Assembly: GCA_023101725.1 (NCBI GenBank)
Contig: JALJCO010007140.1
Span: 33,501-97,500 of the forward strand
Source of the DNA: Atherinomorus stipes
Lineage: Eukaryota; Chordata; Actinopteri; Atheriniformes; Atherinidae
Direction of reading: 5' to 3'
DNA: 64,000 nucleotides
In this document: piece by piece, positions 54,496-63,568 of the stretch
How the letters are laid out: the number at the start of each line of letters is the position of its first letter
How positions within the stretch are numbered: the stretch's first letter is position 1
Position numbers and translations under genes: made by a program
Notes under the pieces: model-generated
The model's input: only the letters and a program-made list of their open reading frames with translations
Told to the model about the DNA's origin: nothing
Databases searched by the model: none

Positions 54496-54972
54496 TGCTG
54501 CGTTCCATTTTCATCGGAACTGGGAAGTGGGAACTGGGGGTGACGTCACACCCGACCAACTTGCGTTCCAGCTCACTGGTCGGAAAATCAGTTAGCAACC
54601 TAGCAAAACAACGTGTTTGCTAAGGCTATTGTTATTAGCCGTTGTTGGCACAGCTGGCGTTGTAGTTCACATATACGACATGAAAAATGTGAATTTCACT
54701 ACAGCAGCTTCCCCCTACATCTGTATAAACCAATACTACGTGTACGATTGATTTATACAACAAAATATTAGTAAGAAGTGTAAATAAATGTAAATTATAG
54801 AAGCTTCTAAAACTGCTAACACAGGGCACGGCCATCTTTAAATCTGAACTCGGAGCTGCGAGAGTTGTCCGACTTTCCTAGTGGGAAATCCCACTTCGGG
54901 GGGGCGTTCCAGTTGAAACTTCCTACTCGGAACTGGGAATTTCCGACTTCCGAGTTGAAATGGAACGCAGCA
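54496..54972. mobile_element. Harbinger-type MITE, 477 bp
   Basis: The ends TGCTGCGTTCCATTT are inverted repeats and are flanked by the 3-bp duplication TTA (54493-54495 and 54973-54975), the PIF/Harbinger target signature. The homology extends imperfectly inward (GGAACTGGGAA-type motifs on both sides). It has no coding capacity, so it would depend on a Harbinger transposase in trans. It is unrelated in terminus to the element at 1-2610. Confidence 0.85.
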
Positions 54973-55494
54973 TTATTTATCAGATGGAAGTATGGGGGCT
55001 GGTGCACTCGCGTGCGGAAACTCCGCCGTGATGAAGAGTTTAATAAAGATGTGGGATGCGACAGAGGGAGGGAGAGACGTGACATGCGCGTCCCCCCAGA
55101 TCTGGTTTACTGTCTTGGTTGATGGTAAACTCAGTAAATATTCACATCGTATTAAGTTGTTGAACGGCAGTTTGTGAATCCTGCTGGTTATTATCTGCCC
55201 CCGATTACATCTGTTCAGCCGCCGAGGCGCTGACGGACTTCTCCCTCTTTTTTTCTGCGGGCTGCGGACGCGTCAGGAACGGAACTTTGAAAAGAATATT
55301 GTGTTAAATCAGCTGCTTTGTCAGATCAGACGTGTTCCCGCCGCTGGCATCACAAATAATGCAGCGAACTTGATGTTTTAGAGAAGTGAAGCAGGAAAGC
55401 TTCTGACTGAACACGCGGCCGCTGCTGCTGATGTCATGCTGTGATGCAACGTTCACGTGCAGCACAGAAATAACAAACTCTTCCACTACCTCAC

Positions 55495-55620
55495 ATTAAA
55501 AAGGATGCATTTAGGTACCGAAACATGGTACCGTTTGATTTTACGTGAATCGGTACCCGGTAGTACCGACGGAGTTCGGTAGGTACCAATAAAAGTACCG
55601 ATTTCGGTACCCATCCCTAG
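55495..55620. mobile_element. hAT-type terminus with GGTACC-rich subterminal repeats
   Basis: The right end reads CGGTACCCATCCCTA and the preceding 120 bp repeat GGTACC/GGTACCG motifs (six or more), as in a family of fish hAT MITEs starting TAGGGATGGGTACCG. A matching left end was not found, so it is truncated. Confidence 0.55.
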
Positions 55621-56640
55621 TGGTCAGTCATATATCTGAACTTCTACAGGCTCCTGGCGGACATGATTGCAGCACCGTGATGTGGACAATCAGCCGATCA
55701 GATGCTCTTCTGCATCCGCTGCTGCAGCTTAAACGGAGAGATTTAATGAACAGCTGATCGAGGTGGTGAAAAAATACGAAAATGTGTACAGCACGCGAGG
55801 CGTTTGATACACGGACATCACCGCATGCACAGCCCCCCTGGACCAAGTTCGTCATTAAATATAAACTCACCAAGTCAACACGGCATCTCCGCGGCGTCAC
55901 GGCTGAAACTTCTCACGGAGGAATAACCGGACCAAAACTAACTTTCTTGTCCCTGCGGCCTCCAGAACAGGAACAAAGTTCTGCTTCTCGTGGAGAATAA
56001 CAGCTGTTTCCATCCTCGTGTATGTCCATGCTGTTTTCACCTGACCGCCTTTCACCTTGTTTTTCCTGTGCGTGGGGGCTACGTGTGCTCCCATTGGCTC
56101 AAAAGAGCGCACTGGCAGCAAAGGATCATGGTCTATGTAGTTTAGTACATTACACTACGCATAGAGCGGACTGAAAACTATTAGTTCTGTCTCAAGAGAA
56201 AAGCCGTTTAATACCGTAACAAGACCACGACGATATCGCGGCAGTTTACCTCCGGCGATATCGACAATATCGTTACATCCCTAGAAACCACATCATTTAC
56301 TAGATTTTTAGAGACTAAACAGTAGAACATCTAGCTGCTGTGAAGTGCGCCCCTGCGAATTCACGACACTACGGAAGCCGCGGCAGACGAGATTGCGCGT
56401 TCTCTTTCTCTTTCTTTCTTTGTTTTAAATCAATATCAACCCCTCTTGGACCCTCTTGTGTTTGTCTGCAGCTCTGTCGCTCTTAGCACAATGTGAACAG
56501 AGAATTTCTTCTTCTGCGCTTGCATTATCAGCAGAGTAGGCTCTGAGTGCCGAGGCTTCCGTAGTTTCGTGAACGAACGCACAAATAGAAACTACAATGT
56601 AGTACTGTTTAGGCTCTAAAAATCTACTGAATGATATTTC

Positions 56641-56755
56641 TCGTGAATTCTGGACGCTACCCACTCAGGACAGTTGGATTACATTGGACGAGCAGTATGG
56701 AGGAATATTGACAAGTTTTTGTGGACTTTTATGGACCTTTTTGGTTCAGTCGCCG
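56641..56755 (+). repeat. Dispersed repeat, second arm of the inverted pair
   Basis: Near-identical to the reverse complement of 50358-50476. The pair flanks the hAT element, one arm 8 bp from its left end and the other about 360 bp from its right end. Confidence 0.8.
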
Positions 56756-56924
56756 GTGAACTGCATGAGATGAAAGTTGGGGGAAAACGACCCAACCCCC
56801 CATTCCCGGGTCTCCGGCTGCATTTAAGATATTAAAAAGTGCTCCAGAGTCTTGCCCAGCAAGAGGATGAGGAGAAGATGAAGGTCCATCATTCTGTGGT
56901 GTATTATCCCTTTAATCATATTTA

Positions 56925-57130
56925 TTTTAACCCCTTTTTCAGTTTTTGGAAGTTGGGGCATCATGTATGCAAAGTGGAATTTAAAGGGTTAAAATGTTAA
57001 AACTCATTATTTTTTGTTGTTGATGGTTCGGCCAGAAGTCTGTGATGACATCCATGAAAGAAAATGGCAACTTTTCATTTTTCGATCTTATTTACAGGCC
57101 GTTAATGACACTGGCCCGTCTGAAAAAGCT
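56925..57130 (+). repeat. Dispersed repeat, uninterrupted copy
   Basis: Homologous to 37145-37307 plus 50198-50260. It serves as the empty-site reference for the L1 insertion. Confidence 0.75.
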
Positions 57131-57269
57131 GAACTTTTCTTATGGAGCTGTGAGGGTTCAGTTTTCACATGCTCCCCGTGAGTCCACATCACTCTGGCCT
57201 CCGTCCTTACAGACATGCGTTAGGTTAATTACTTACTCCAGTTATCCCGAGGAGTGATTGTGGTGGTGG

Positions 57270-57390
57270 TTTCTGTGATGCTGTGGGAGGGTGTACCAGC
57301 CTCTCATTGCCTGGTGGCTGCTGGGACTGACTCCAGCTCCCCAGCATTGGAATAATTGGGTCTAGAAAATGGATTTTTCATTCAATCATT
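57270..57390 (+). mobile_element. Diverged LINE/SINE 3' tail
   Basis: GGGAGGGTGTACCAGCCTCT, GGCTGCTGGGACTGACTCCA and GAAAATGGATTTTTCATTC match in order the common fish retroposon tail (TGTACCCCGCCTCT, GGGATAGGCTCCAG, GATAATGGATGG). Only about 120 bp remain. Confidence 0.5.
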
Positions 57391-58616
57391 TCATTTCATG
57401 AGCTGATGTGGAGACTGGGGTGCAAGCGTAGTTAGAAGGATCAGAGTCTGAGGGTCCATTCCTGCTTTCCCCAGCAGGTAATTCACATCCATGCAACAAT
57501 ATTGTGGTCAGATTTTATTGAAAACTAAAGGAGGGAAGTGCGTGAGACATAAAAATACAACTCCATGTGAGTCATTTCTTGCTGTCTCTGGATGTTGTTT
57601 GCTGAGTAAACTCGCTGGGGTAATGCAGTGATGTGTGCTCCTGGAAAAGACTGTAGTACATAATAGTACAAGCACATCAAATAAAACACATTTTTCTAAC
57701 ATTGATTATTTTGATTTTATTTGGCATTAGGTCAAGACTAAATGATAAAAGACTAAACTACATTATGTATTATTATCACACATAAGTCACTAGAAGAAAA
57801 CATTTGCACAAGTCATAATACTACACCTTCATAAAGCCATTTTTTACTCATTGTCCACTTGTTAAATACAGAAATGCATTCATTGAGGAATGAAATTTCA
57901 CATGCATCTGCAAAAGAAAAGTTTCCAATCTAATACCCATCACCAGCATAATCTTCAATTATAATACTGGTATTTTTGTCTATTTGCTTTTTTTTTTATG
58001 ACGTGTACTACTGCCTTTCTTGGCCAGGTCGCCCTTGTGAAAGAGGTCTTGATCTCAATGGGTTTTTTATCTGGTTAAACAAAGGATAAGAAGAAGAATG
58101 GAGATGTCCTGTTACAGAAATCCTCACGAGGCTCACAGCAAACAAATCACACAAAGTGCTCTCCAGAAGGCCGAGCACAGGTTGCATTACATGCGGCATG
58201 GTTTACCGTAAACGTGGGTGATTATTTTTACTTCCAAACCTAATCATGTACACAGACTCATACGGCACTTTCTGCCTAAAATAAAAGGTTTCCCATCAAA
58301 CAGTGAAAGTGTGACTGTGATATAAAGACGAGGAGATGGAGACGAACTGCCTGACTGTAGAGGTACATAAATACAACGAATGCATGAATAGTTTTCAACT
58401 GAAGGACACCCACTGGTTGTTATGGCATCATTTTACATTTTAGCCCAGACGTGTCCAAACTTTTTATCTCCAAAAATGAAAATGTGCCGTGAGTTGTGAG
58501 CCAAACACAGCAGGTTAAAGGAACATAAATGTCAGGAAAAGTTCATTTAATCATCGCTCACTATTTAAATGAATACATTCTCTCCCATCAGTGACAATAA
58601 TGCCACCTTAGATATA
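57391..58616. other. Region without a recognised feature
   Basis: AT-rich anonymous DNA. No frame with known motifs and no repeat ends are seen. Confidence 0.4.
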
Positions 58617-58746
58617 GGATGGATGGATGGATGGATGAACAGATAAAGGATGGATGGATAGATAAAGGATGGATGGATGGATGGATGGATGGATGGATGG
58701 ATAGATAAAGGATGGATGGATGGATAAATGAATAGGTGGATGGATG
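58617..58746. repeat. (GGAT)n microsatellite, left of the gypsy element
   Basis: Tetranucleotide tract with AAAGGAT interruptions. It continues on the other side of the gypsy element at 63569, showing that the element inserted into it. Confidence 0.97.
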
Positions 58747-58949
58747 TGTTATGTTGGTGGAGAAAAAAGGAGGAGACGGAAAGAAGTTGAACTCTTGTAT
58801 TTTAGACTGCAGAAAAAGCACACTCAACCCTTGCTTACATTTCTTCTTCTCTGCTATCACTCTTCTTCTATCCTTACTGTCAACTCCCAGTCGCAGAGCC
58901 CCCTACTGGTGATGGAATATACTCTTAACAAGTGTCTGTAAACACAACA
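58747..58949 (-). repeat. 3' LTR (relative to the element)
   Basis: On the plus strand it runs from TGTTATGTTGGTGG to CTGTAAACACAACA. It aligns along its length with 63367-63568. Confidence 0.93.
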
Positions 58950-58964
58950 TCTCTCCTCTTCCTC
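58950..58964 (-). promoter_or_regulatory. Polypurine tract
   Basis: The minus strand reads GAGGAAGAGGAGAGA directly before the 3' LTR. This is the expected plus-strand cDNA primer site. The 58965-59361 segment between it and the end of pol is non-coding. Confidence 0.85.
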
Positions 58965-59361
58965 ACAAAATACTAATGCCTCCTTACTGACTCAACTTAA
59001 CGCAGTAACATAGGTAAGTCGAGTTTGCACTAAACATTTTCAATAATGCACATTATCGTGTAACTGTAGGATAACGAACTGTTACCAAATGTTTACAATC
59101 TAGAAACACATAAGTACTTGTAATGCACAATCAGATGTTATAATAACCATTTGCAATAAGGCATAAATCAACCCTCCATATAGCATATGTATCCAAAAAA
59201 TTACAATAAACAACTTTAACTATCTGGAGTGATAAGATTACAGAGGATAAGCCAAGTAAATGCATTATCCATTAAACATTAACTTCAATTGCATGGAACT
59301 TAGTAAAACATGGATATTACAACAATGCAGTGTGTTCTTTAGTTCACATTTGTTGTTTAGT

Positions 59362-60000
59362 CTATCTCATTTCATAATCCTTGGTCCAAGCTGGTAGCTG
59401 TCTCTGTCTGTTAGGAATAGGATGTTTCCTCGGAGTCTCTTTTGGGCCAGCATTTTCCTCCACAGTACCAGCCTGAGTTGACTTTGCATTCTCCTCCGGG
59501 CAAAGCGAGAGACGGGCTGCATTCCATCTTTTCCCATCACTCAAGACAAAGGTGCTCAGTCAAGTCTGTTGCTGCACTGACAATGGATCAGTGAACTGTC
59601 TCTCTCCCTTGCCCACATGGAAAGGTTTGCGCACCCGCACTTTGTCACCAACTGCAAGTCTGGGTGGTTTTGCGCCTCTCTTCGAGTCAGTGTACTGCTT
59701 ACTTTTGGTTTGCTGGCAGACAACTCTGGCTCTGATTTGTTCATGCTGTGGTGCGTTCTTGGGAAGCGGCAGGACATTTAGCTTAGTTCTCATCTGTCTC
59801 CCTCTGAGGAGCTGAAACGGGGAGGTTCCAGTTGTTGCATGAGCAGTAGCGCGGTAACTCTGCGGCATCTCAGTCAGTGTGGATTTCCATGGTTTCTGTG
59901 CCACCTGTGCTGCTTGGATACTGTCCTTCAGTACTCTGTTAAACCTCTCGACACAGCCGTTTGCTTGAGGATGATAAACACTTGTCCTGATGTGTTTAAT
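59362..60000 (-). pseudogene. Gypsy integrase C-terminal part, out of frame with pol
   Basis: After a frameshift near 60000 the minus strand continues with HIRTSVYHPQANGCVERF, which holds the catalytic Glu of the integrase core. It then reads TAHATTGTSPFQLLRGRQM and a C-terminal domain with LAVGDKVRVRKPFHVGKG. An in-frame TGA at about 59562 interrupts the tail, which resumes as STFVLSDGKRWNAARLSL and ends at 59362. The frameshift separates the third catalytic acid from the other two, so the integrase is inactive. Confidence 0.85.
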
Positions 60001-62479
60001 ACCTTTCTTTCACGAAATCAGCAAAGGCAGATGAAGTGAACTGCGGTCCATTATCAATCGTAAGTTCACACGGGTTTCCTTCACGGGCAAAAACGGAAGC
60101 CAAAAATGTGATGACAGTGTCTGTGGTAGCCGATGAAGTAAAGGCTACCTCTGGCCATTTGCTGAAGTAATCAACCAGAGTGATTGCGAACCGGCAGTCA
60201 TGTGGTCCACGTTCAAATGGGCCAACAATGTCAATAGCCACATGTTGAAAGGGGCCTTCTGGAAATTCAACTGGCTGCAGGGGAGCAGGGGCAGTTTTGG
60301 CTGTTTTGTCACATGACTGACAGATTGTGCATGAAGACAAGATCGTGTGCACGAGAGTATCCATGTGTGGCCACCAGTAAAGCTCTCTGAGGCGCTGTTT
60401 TGTGCGAACAATGCCCTGATGGCCTTCATGTGCAAGGTGTATTACCTTTTCCTGCAGAGACTTGGGAACCACCGGGCATGTTCCACGGAAGATCAACGGA
60501 GATTCAGAAGCAAGTTCATGTCGCACCAGGAAGTATGGCTGCATCTCATTTGGAAGAGACTTTTTCACCTTAGGCCAACCAGAACGGATGACCCGTCGCA
60601 GCTGAGAGAGATCAGGACAGTCCTCACACTCAGCTTTAAAGTCTGCCAGTGGCATTGCTGTCAGGAGAGGTGAGACTTCAGCTATCTCCAGCAGAAGGTC
60701 CTTCTCAGCATCCACGTCAGTGTTGGAGTTGACAAGAGGAACATGTGAGAGGCAGTCTGCCAAGACATTCTGAACACCAGGACGGTACTGCACATCATAT
60801 TGAAAACACATCAACCTTGCAGACCAACGTGAGATTCTCATGCCAGCTCTGTTCATACCTTTGGTGCTGAGTAGAGTAGTGAGAGCTTGGTGGTCAGTAC
60901 GGAGTGTGAATCTGCAGCCCCACACGTACGTTCGCCACCTTTCCACAGCCCAGACACAGGCTAAAGCTTCCTTCTCTGTGGTGGAGTACTTCCTTTCAGC
61001 AGCAGACAGTGTCCGGGAAGCAAATGCAACGACCCGCTCCACTTGATCTGGATGCAGCTGTGTCAGAACTGCTCCTAGCCCGTAGTCAGAAGCATCTGTG
61101 GTGATGAAAGCAGGCAGCTTGGGGTTGTAAATGGCAAGTGCTGGACTGTTAAGAAGCAGAATTTTCAGGTTTGTGAAGCTCTCCTGTGCTGCTTCATTCC
61201 ACTGTAGTTCAGCTTGCATGTTTGTTCTCAGTAGCTGTCGGAGTGGCTCAACCAGTGTGGCATAGTTTGGCAGAAACTTGCTGAACCAGGATGTCAAGCC
61301 CAGGAAGGAGCGCAATGCTGCCTTGTCTTTGGGAGCAGGAGCTTCAGCGATTGCGGTAAGGTGATCCTGGCTTGGATGAAGACCATCCTTGGAGATATCA
61401 TGGCCCAGGAATGTAATATGTGACTGGCAAAAGGAACTTTTCTCAAAGTTGATCTGCAGGCCGGCATCTCTGAGACGTTGAAGAACAGTTTCCTGGTGTC
61501 TGTCATGCATTTCCTTTGAAGGTCCATAGACAATAATGTCATCCAAGTAGTTTTGAACGCCTGGCAGATCCTTGAGGATTGTTTGCATCATTTTCTGGAA
61601 AGCAGACGGTGCTGATGCTAAGCCAAATGGGACACGAGTGAACTGGAACAGGCCATCATGGGTAATGAAAGCAGTTAACTTTCGGCTATCAGGATGAAGA
61701 GGTAGTTGGTGGTAGGCTGAGCTCAGATCAATCTGGCTGTAGTGTGTGGCACCTGCAAGCTCAGAAAACAAGTCCTCCATATGGGGAAGAGGATGGCAGT
61801 CTGTGATGATACTCTTATTGGGTTCACGAAGGTCAACGCACAGTCTCAGCCCTCCTCTGCGCTTCCGTACCACAACCAGAGGACTCACCCATTCAGCAGC
61901 ATCGATTCGCTCAATTATGCCTTCTTTGACCAAGCGAGTGAGTTCTGCTGACACCTCCTTGCGTACACTTAGAGGTAGGCGTCTCAGCTTTTGACGTACA
62001 GGCCGCACCGTGTTGTTTACCTGTACCTTGTGGATGAACCTCTTTACACATCCAAGATGAGCAGGTGAAGCAGGATCAACATTGTACACTGTGGATTTCT
62101 GGGTAACAGAAATGGGTTCATTTGTAGTTTCATCCTTGGTGTGATCCACTTTGCCTCCAATGATGTTGACATTCAGCGCTTTAATGAGGTCCAGGCCTAG
62201 CAATGGAGAACCAGCTCTGACTATGTAGAAGGAAGCAGGGACTTTTCCACTCTGTGTATGGAGAGCAACTGACGCAGGTAAGCAGCCAATCACAGCTAAC
62301 TCCTCTCTGGCGTATGTGAGGAGCTTAACTTTTGGCTCCTCAAGTGAACAGTCTGCAAAGTAATGTCTGTACATAGACTCAGGCAAAATAGAGACAGAAG
62401 CTCCAGTATCTACAATAAGCTCCACAGCCTGAGCTTCCCTGTAGGGTTGAAATGTCAACAGTACAAGTGATCTTGTCAA
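59996..62479 (-). CDS. Gypsy pol polyprotein: protease, RT, RNase H, integrase (truncated by frameshift)
   Basis: About 827 open codons. Near residue 24 is the aspartic protease motif VDTGAS. The RT follows (LRLCVDLREPNKSI near 220, VPFGLASAPSAFQ near 285, the catalytic box NYLDDIIVYG near 317). RNase H comes next (TTDASDYGLGAVL near 470, LRTDHQALTTL). The integrase HHCC finger (HLAHEGHQG...CTICQSC, about 690-725) is followed by the first two catalytic acids (HVAIDIVGPF and TIDNGPQFTS). The frame then ends in VKERY by a frameshift. It has no internal stop otherwise, so decay is slight. Pol lies in the same frame as gag, five codons after the gag stop. The true start is not defined. Confidence 0.93.
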   Translation of the reverse strand: MTRSLVLLTFQPYREAQAVELIVDTGASVSILPESMYRHYFADCSLEEPKVKLLTYAREELAVIGCLPASVALHTQSGKVPASFYIVRAGSPLLGLDLIKALNVNIIGGKVDHTKDETTNEPISVTQKSTVYNVDPASPAHLGCVKRFIHKVQVNNTVRPVRQKLRRLPLSVRKEVSAELTRLVKEGIIERIDAAEWVSPLVVVRKRRGGLRLCVDLREPNKSIITDCHPLPHMEDLFSELAGATHYSQIDLSSAYHQLPLHPDSRKLTAFITHDGLFQFTRVPFGLASAPSAFQKMMQTILKDLPGVQNYLDDIIVYGPSKEMHDRHQETVLQRLRDAGLQINFEKSSFCQSHITFLGHDISKDGLHPSQDHLTAIAEAPAPKDKAALRSFLGLTSWFSKFLPNYATLVEPLRQLLRTNMQAELQWNEAAQESFTNLKILLLNSPALAIYNPKLPAFITTDASDYGLGAVLTQLHPDQVERVVAFASRTLSAAERKYSTTEKEALACVWAVERWRTYVWGCRFTLRTDHQALTTLLSTKGMNRAGMRISRWSARLMCFQYDVQYRPGVQNVLADCLSHVPLVNSNTDVDAEKDLLLEIAEVSPLLTAMPLADFKAECEDCPDLSQLRRVIRSGWPKVKKSLPNEMQPYFLVRHELASESPLIFRGTCPVVPKSLQEKVIHLAHEGHQGIVRTKQRLRELYWWPHMDTLVHTILSSCTICQSCDKTAKTAPAPLQPVEFPEGPFQHVAIDIVGPFERGPHDCRFAITLVDYFSKWPEVAFTSSATTDTVITFLASVFAREGNPCELTIDNGPQFTSSAFADFVKERY

Positions 62480-62491
62480 GAGCAGCTGCTA

Positions 62492-63352
62492 TCAGTTTAA
62501 TATCCTGTTCAGCAACACTGCAAGTTCAGGAACAACCACTTCTCTTACTTCGCTGACTGATGATCTACACACTTTGGCAAAATGTCCCTTTTTACCACAG
62601 TGGTTGCATTTTGAAGAAGCAGCAGGACAGTTCTTGTCATTAGCTAAGTGTTTGTCGGAACCACACCTGAAGCATTTCCGCAGCGGCGGCTGTTGTTTTG
62701 AGCCTGCTAGCTTGCGCTGGTCTGGAGCAGGCCATTTTGCTGTGCGCGGTCCTCTTTTCTGTGAAGTTGCCGCTCTGACTGTCTGAATCGGCGCGGTCGG
62801 TAATGAGCTGGAAGCTGAAAGGAGCGTAGCGTTTTTAACTGCGGCTTCGACCTGGCCTGCAATCGTCAGGGCCTTCTCCAGTGTTAGATCCTCCTCCAGC
62901 AGCAGTTTGTCTTTCACAACACTAAGATGAGCGTTGGAGATTAACTGATCTCTTATCATTTCACTTTCCATTTGTCCAAACTCACACGACGAAGACAAAG
63001 CTCTCAGAGCAACCACATACTGAGACACAGTTTCATCCGCACGTTGAATACGTTGTCGGAACGTGTGGCGGCAGGCTACGACATTAACTTTCGGGACAAA
63101 GTGTTTCTCAAGCGCCGTCGTGGCTGCAGCATATGTTGTACCTTGATCCGGTAATGTGTAGAATAAACGCTGTCCTTCTGGACCCAAACAGTGTAGTAGT
63201 ACAGCACGTTTCCGTGCATCCGGCCATGCGTCTCCTGTTGCATTAATGACGAGCATGTAGTTGTCCAAGATTTTCCGCCATGTGGTAAACGGAATTGGCG
63301 GCTCACCAACATGAGGAAGAAAGGGTGGTGGACTCGGAACTGAAGCGCTCAT
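62492..63352 (-). CDS. Gypsy gag: capsid and two zinc knuckles
   Basis: From the ATG at 63352 ([15 protein letters not shown]) the frame gives about 286 residues. A retrotransposon-gag capsid region is seen ([60 protein letters not shown]). Two knuckles follow, [16 protein letters not shown] and [14 protein letters not shown], which bind genomic RNA. The frame stays open to LLNRILN and stops with two adjacent stop codons (TGA TAG). I chose the ATG 10 bp inside the primer-binding site, since upstream codons belong to that site. Confidence 0.93.
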   Translation of the reverse strand: MSASVPSPPPFLPHVGEPPIPFTTWRKILDNYMLVINATGDAWPDARKRAVLLHCLGPEGQRLFYTLPDQGTTYAAATTALEKHFVPKVNVVACRHTFRQRIQRADETVSQYVVALRALSSSCEFGQMESEMIRDQLISNAHLSVVKDKLLLEEDLTLEKALTIAGQVEAAVKNATLLSASSSLPTAPIQTVRAATSQKRGPRTAKWPAPDQRKLAGSKQQPPLRKCFRCGSDKHLANDKNCPAASSKCNHCGKKGHFAKVCRSSVSEVREVVVPELAVLLNRILN

Positions 63353-63363
63353 CCTCGTCGCCA
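63353..63363 (-). promoter_or_regulatory. Primer-binding site, tRNA-Ser type
   Basis: The minus strand TGGCGACGAGG starts four bases after the 5' LTR. TGGCGACGA is complementary to the 3' end of some serine tRNAs, the primer used by mag-type gypsy elements. The overlap with the gag start region is tight. The tRNA identity is from memory. Confidence 0.7.
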
Positions 63364-63366
63364 ATT

Positions 63367-63568
63367 TGTTATGTTGGTGGTGGAGAAAAAAGGAGGAGAC
63401 GGAGAGATGTTGAACTCTTGTATTTTAGACTGCAGAAAAAGCACACTCAACCCTTGCCTACATTTCTTCTTCTCTGCTATCACTCTTCTTCTATCCTTAC
63501 TGTCAACTCTCGCAGAGCCCCCTACTGGTGAAGGAATAAACTCTAAACAAGTGTCTGTAAACACAACA
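63367..63568 (-). repeat. 5' LTR (relative to the element)
   Basis: On the plus strand it runs from TGTTATGTTGGTGGTGG to CTGTAAACACAACA. It would contain the promoter of the element on the minus strand. Confidence 0.93.

Larger units (their letters stand above)
50485..56283. mobile_element. Non-autonomous hAT transposon, 5.8 kb
   Basis: Both ends are TAGGGATGTAACGATA in inverted orientation, flanked by the perfect 8-bp duplication GAAACCAC (50477-50484 and 56284-56291). CGATAT motifs cluster just inside both ends. No hAT transposase is recognisable inside. The content is dispersed fish repeat (50.8-53.1 kb), an L2-like fragment (51606-52365), a Harbinger MITE (54496-54972), another hAT-type end (55620) and anonymous DNA. 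It is a different family from the 2692-10442 element, judging by the TIR. Confidence 0.88.
58747..63568 (-). mobile_element. Ty3/gypsy LTR retrotransposon, 4.8 kb, nearly complete
   Basis: Two LTRs of about 200 bp (58747-58949 and 63367-63568), each starting TG and ending CA, bound the element. A 5-bp duplication GGATG lies at 58742-58746 and 63569-63573, though it sits in a GGAT repeat so its weight is limited. Minus-strand order is LTR, PBS, gag, protease, RT, RNase H, integrase, PPT, LTR; this is the Ty3/gypsy order. There is no env. The LTRs differ by roughly six substitutions and two small indels, so insertion is not very recent. Pol has one frameshift and an in-frame stop near its end. 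Confidence 0.95.

Noticed and set aside
57042..57257. 71-codon plus-strand frame as a gene
   Set aside because: It overlaps a dispersed repeat that also occurs at 37145 and has no recognisable domain.
58747..63568. An endogenous retrovirus with envelope
   Set aside because: No env frame exists between integrase and the PPT. The domain order and PBS fit a Ty3/gypsy retrotransposon.
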